Part shown: piece by piece, positions 18,478 through 19,599 of the stretch | How positions within the stretch are numbered: the stretch's first letter is position 1 | Layout: every line of letters begins with the position of its first letter | Source: Obelidium mucronatum | Lineage: Eukaryota; Chytridiomycota; Chytridiomycetes; Chytridiales; Chytriomycetaceae | Assembly (NCBI GenBank): GCA_025765595.1 | Contig: JAIVFH010000446.1 | Span: 1-19,599, forward strand | DNA length: 19,599 bases | Direction of reading: 5' to 3' | Notes under the pieces: generated by a model | Databases searched by the model: none | Told to the model about the DNA's origin: nothing | The model's input: the letters and a program-made list of their open reading frames with translations, nothing else | Position numbers and translations under genes: made by a program

Positions 18478-19599
18478 TTAAATATACTTTTTGGGAGCAC
18501 GATCCCCACGCATACGCACAATCACACTGACAGCATAGACTGCCAATCCACCAACAAGGAAGAACAAAAAGTACATGGCGATCCCCCCGCTTCCACCACT
18601 CGCTCCCGCGCCACTCTGGATCGCGTCTTGCGCCGACTTAATCTTGATATGACTCTCATCCAACTTCTTGCTCACTTCACTCAATTTCATCTGTCCCATA
18701 CTGTTTCCGTTTCGGATAACGTTAAACAGCTCCTTGATATCCCGATCCAGTGCATCCAGTTTGAGCTCCAACTCATTTATTTTAGTCTTGATTCCGTCCA
18801 CTTTTTTGTCCACTGGATCCACCGCGTTACGCACTCCCTCTGACGCTTTTTGGTGAGAATTCTCTGATGCAGCTTGTGGAGCATTGTTCACTTTTTGTTT
18901 TATTTGGTTCAACGCTTCAATGATTTTGAACTGGTTTTCTTGCAAATTCTGAATCATTTGAGGCTGTATAAAAAAAAGGGTTGAATAAGTAGTCATCAAT
19001 CAAAGGTAAGGGCTCGTGGGATTTTTTTTACATTAAAGGCAGCCTCTTGCTCTTCTTCCTTCAAAACGCCAGCCTCTCGCAAATCCTGAGTGACTTCATC
19101 GACTGCTTTTTTGGCTTCATCAATCGCTTTTTGTGCATTCGCGTTCAATTTGTATTCGTCCTGGAACTTTGATTTACTTTTCCTTGGGTGTGGATGAACT
19201 TCAAAGACTTCCAATCCAAGAACATCATGGTCATCTAAATAACAGCAAAAAAAGATGTAATATTGTCGTCAACGCATTGTTTGATTAATTAGACGTGATG
19301 ATTTGCTCGTACCATGGACTTGTAAGCCCGTGGATGCCGAGACTCCGAAATAGTAGCCGGTTGGCAAGTCCACATTCTTTGCACGGAAGCATTCTACAAA
19401 TTGGTAACCGTCTTTGTACAAGTCGAAATCAACCTTGATGAAACCCAAAAAAGTCAATGAACCGAGAACAACAAACGCTGTAAAAAAAAAAAAAAAACTG
19501 ATTGTTAACCCTCAATTGACGTTTTTGTAAGTCACGCGAACCCAAACTGGGTGTGGAGTATTTCTGTAATCCCTCAAGCAGTTTCCTAGAATCTCGTGA
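18478..19599 (-). CDS. L-type lectin cargo receptor (ERGIC-53/VIP36/Emp47-like), N-terminus beyond window
   Basis: Exons on the minus strand are 19599-19521, 19433-19313, 19234-19032 and 18963-18478, all in phase; the N-terminal part lies to the right of the window. The visible part of the lectin domain reads GNCLRDYRNTPHPVWVRVTY, then VDLPTGYYFGVSASTG, then DDHDVLGLEVFEV, the end of the legume-lectin-like fold with the Gly-Tyr-Phe-Gly and His-Asp signature of Ca2+-dependent mannose-binding family members. A Lys/Glu-rich coiled-coil stalk follows, then a Gly/Ser linker, one membrane segment (IAMYFLFFLVGGLAVYAVSV) and a 13-residue cytosolic tail ending KKYI, a KKXX dilysine ER-retrieval signal. 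The protein should cycle between ER and Golgi carrying glycoproteins. The first join (aag acceptor at 19434) is chosen because the nearby cag acceptor after the A/T run breaks the frame. Confidence 0.9.

Overview
The window looks like nuclear DNA of a fungus, most likely an early-diverging zoosporic (chytrid-type) lineage. Genes are dense, lie on both strands, and are split by many short GT...AG introns (50-121 nt) with T-rich tracts. Products are eukaryotic: a MARK/PAR-1 kinase tail, XPF/Rad1, PHO89-type phosphate permeases, a BCAS3-family protein, a secreted LRR protein and an ER-Golgi L-type lectin. The lineage call is inference from gene content and style; no marker gene is present. There is no tRNA, rRNA, CRISPR array or bacterial-type operon that I can see.

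Layout. 8-1123 (+): 3' end of a MARK/PAR-1-type kinase (UBA-like segment, GC-rich linker whose reading frame drifts, KA1 domain). 1124-1613: spacer with a possible small minus-strand gene. 1614-4165 (+): six-exon XPF/Rad1-type gene that ends before the nuclease and HhH domains. 4166-5635: gene-poor; it holds a decayed minus-strand coding trace abutting the end of XPF and a retroelement RNase H-like remnant. 5636-7346 and 7898-9646 (+): tandem PHO89-type Na+/phosphate symporter genes. The first is intact. The second carries six single-base insertions in two groups of three. Between them is a candidate small minus-strand CENP-X-like gene. 9833-13567 (-): eight-exon BCAS3-family gene, 1090 residues as modelled. 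13744-18376 (+): twelve-exon gene for a secreted LRR / cysteine-rich / mucin-like / probably GPI-anchored surface protein of 1299 residues as modelled. 18478-19599 (-): C-terminal part of an ERGIC-53/VIP36-like lectin, cut by the window edge.

The genes are not a functional cluster: cell polarity kinase, DNA repair, phosphate uptake, autophagy-linked WD protein, cell-surface adhesion candidate and glycoprotein cargo receptor. Shared themes are the tandem duplication of the phosphate permease, a divergent BCAS3/LRR promoter of about 176 bp, and two convergent gene pairs (PHO89-2/BCAS3 and LRR/lectin).

The most interesting points are the loss of the catalytic half of XPF at an intron boundary beside transposon-like debris, the all-insertion (mostly C) frameshift pattern in the second permease, the repeat-aligned phase-2 introns of the LRR gene, and heavy use of AAG 3' splice sites (9 of 28 modelled introns). 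Exon models come from reading frames, homology and splice signals by eye and are not supported by transcripts here.
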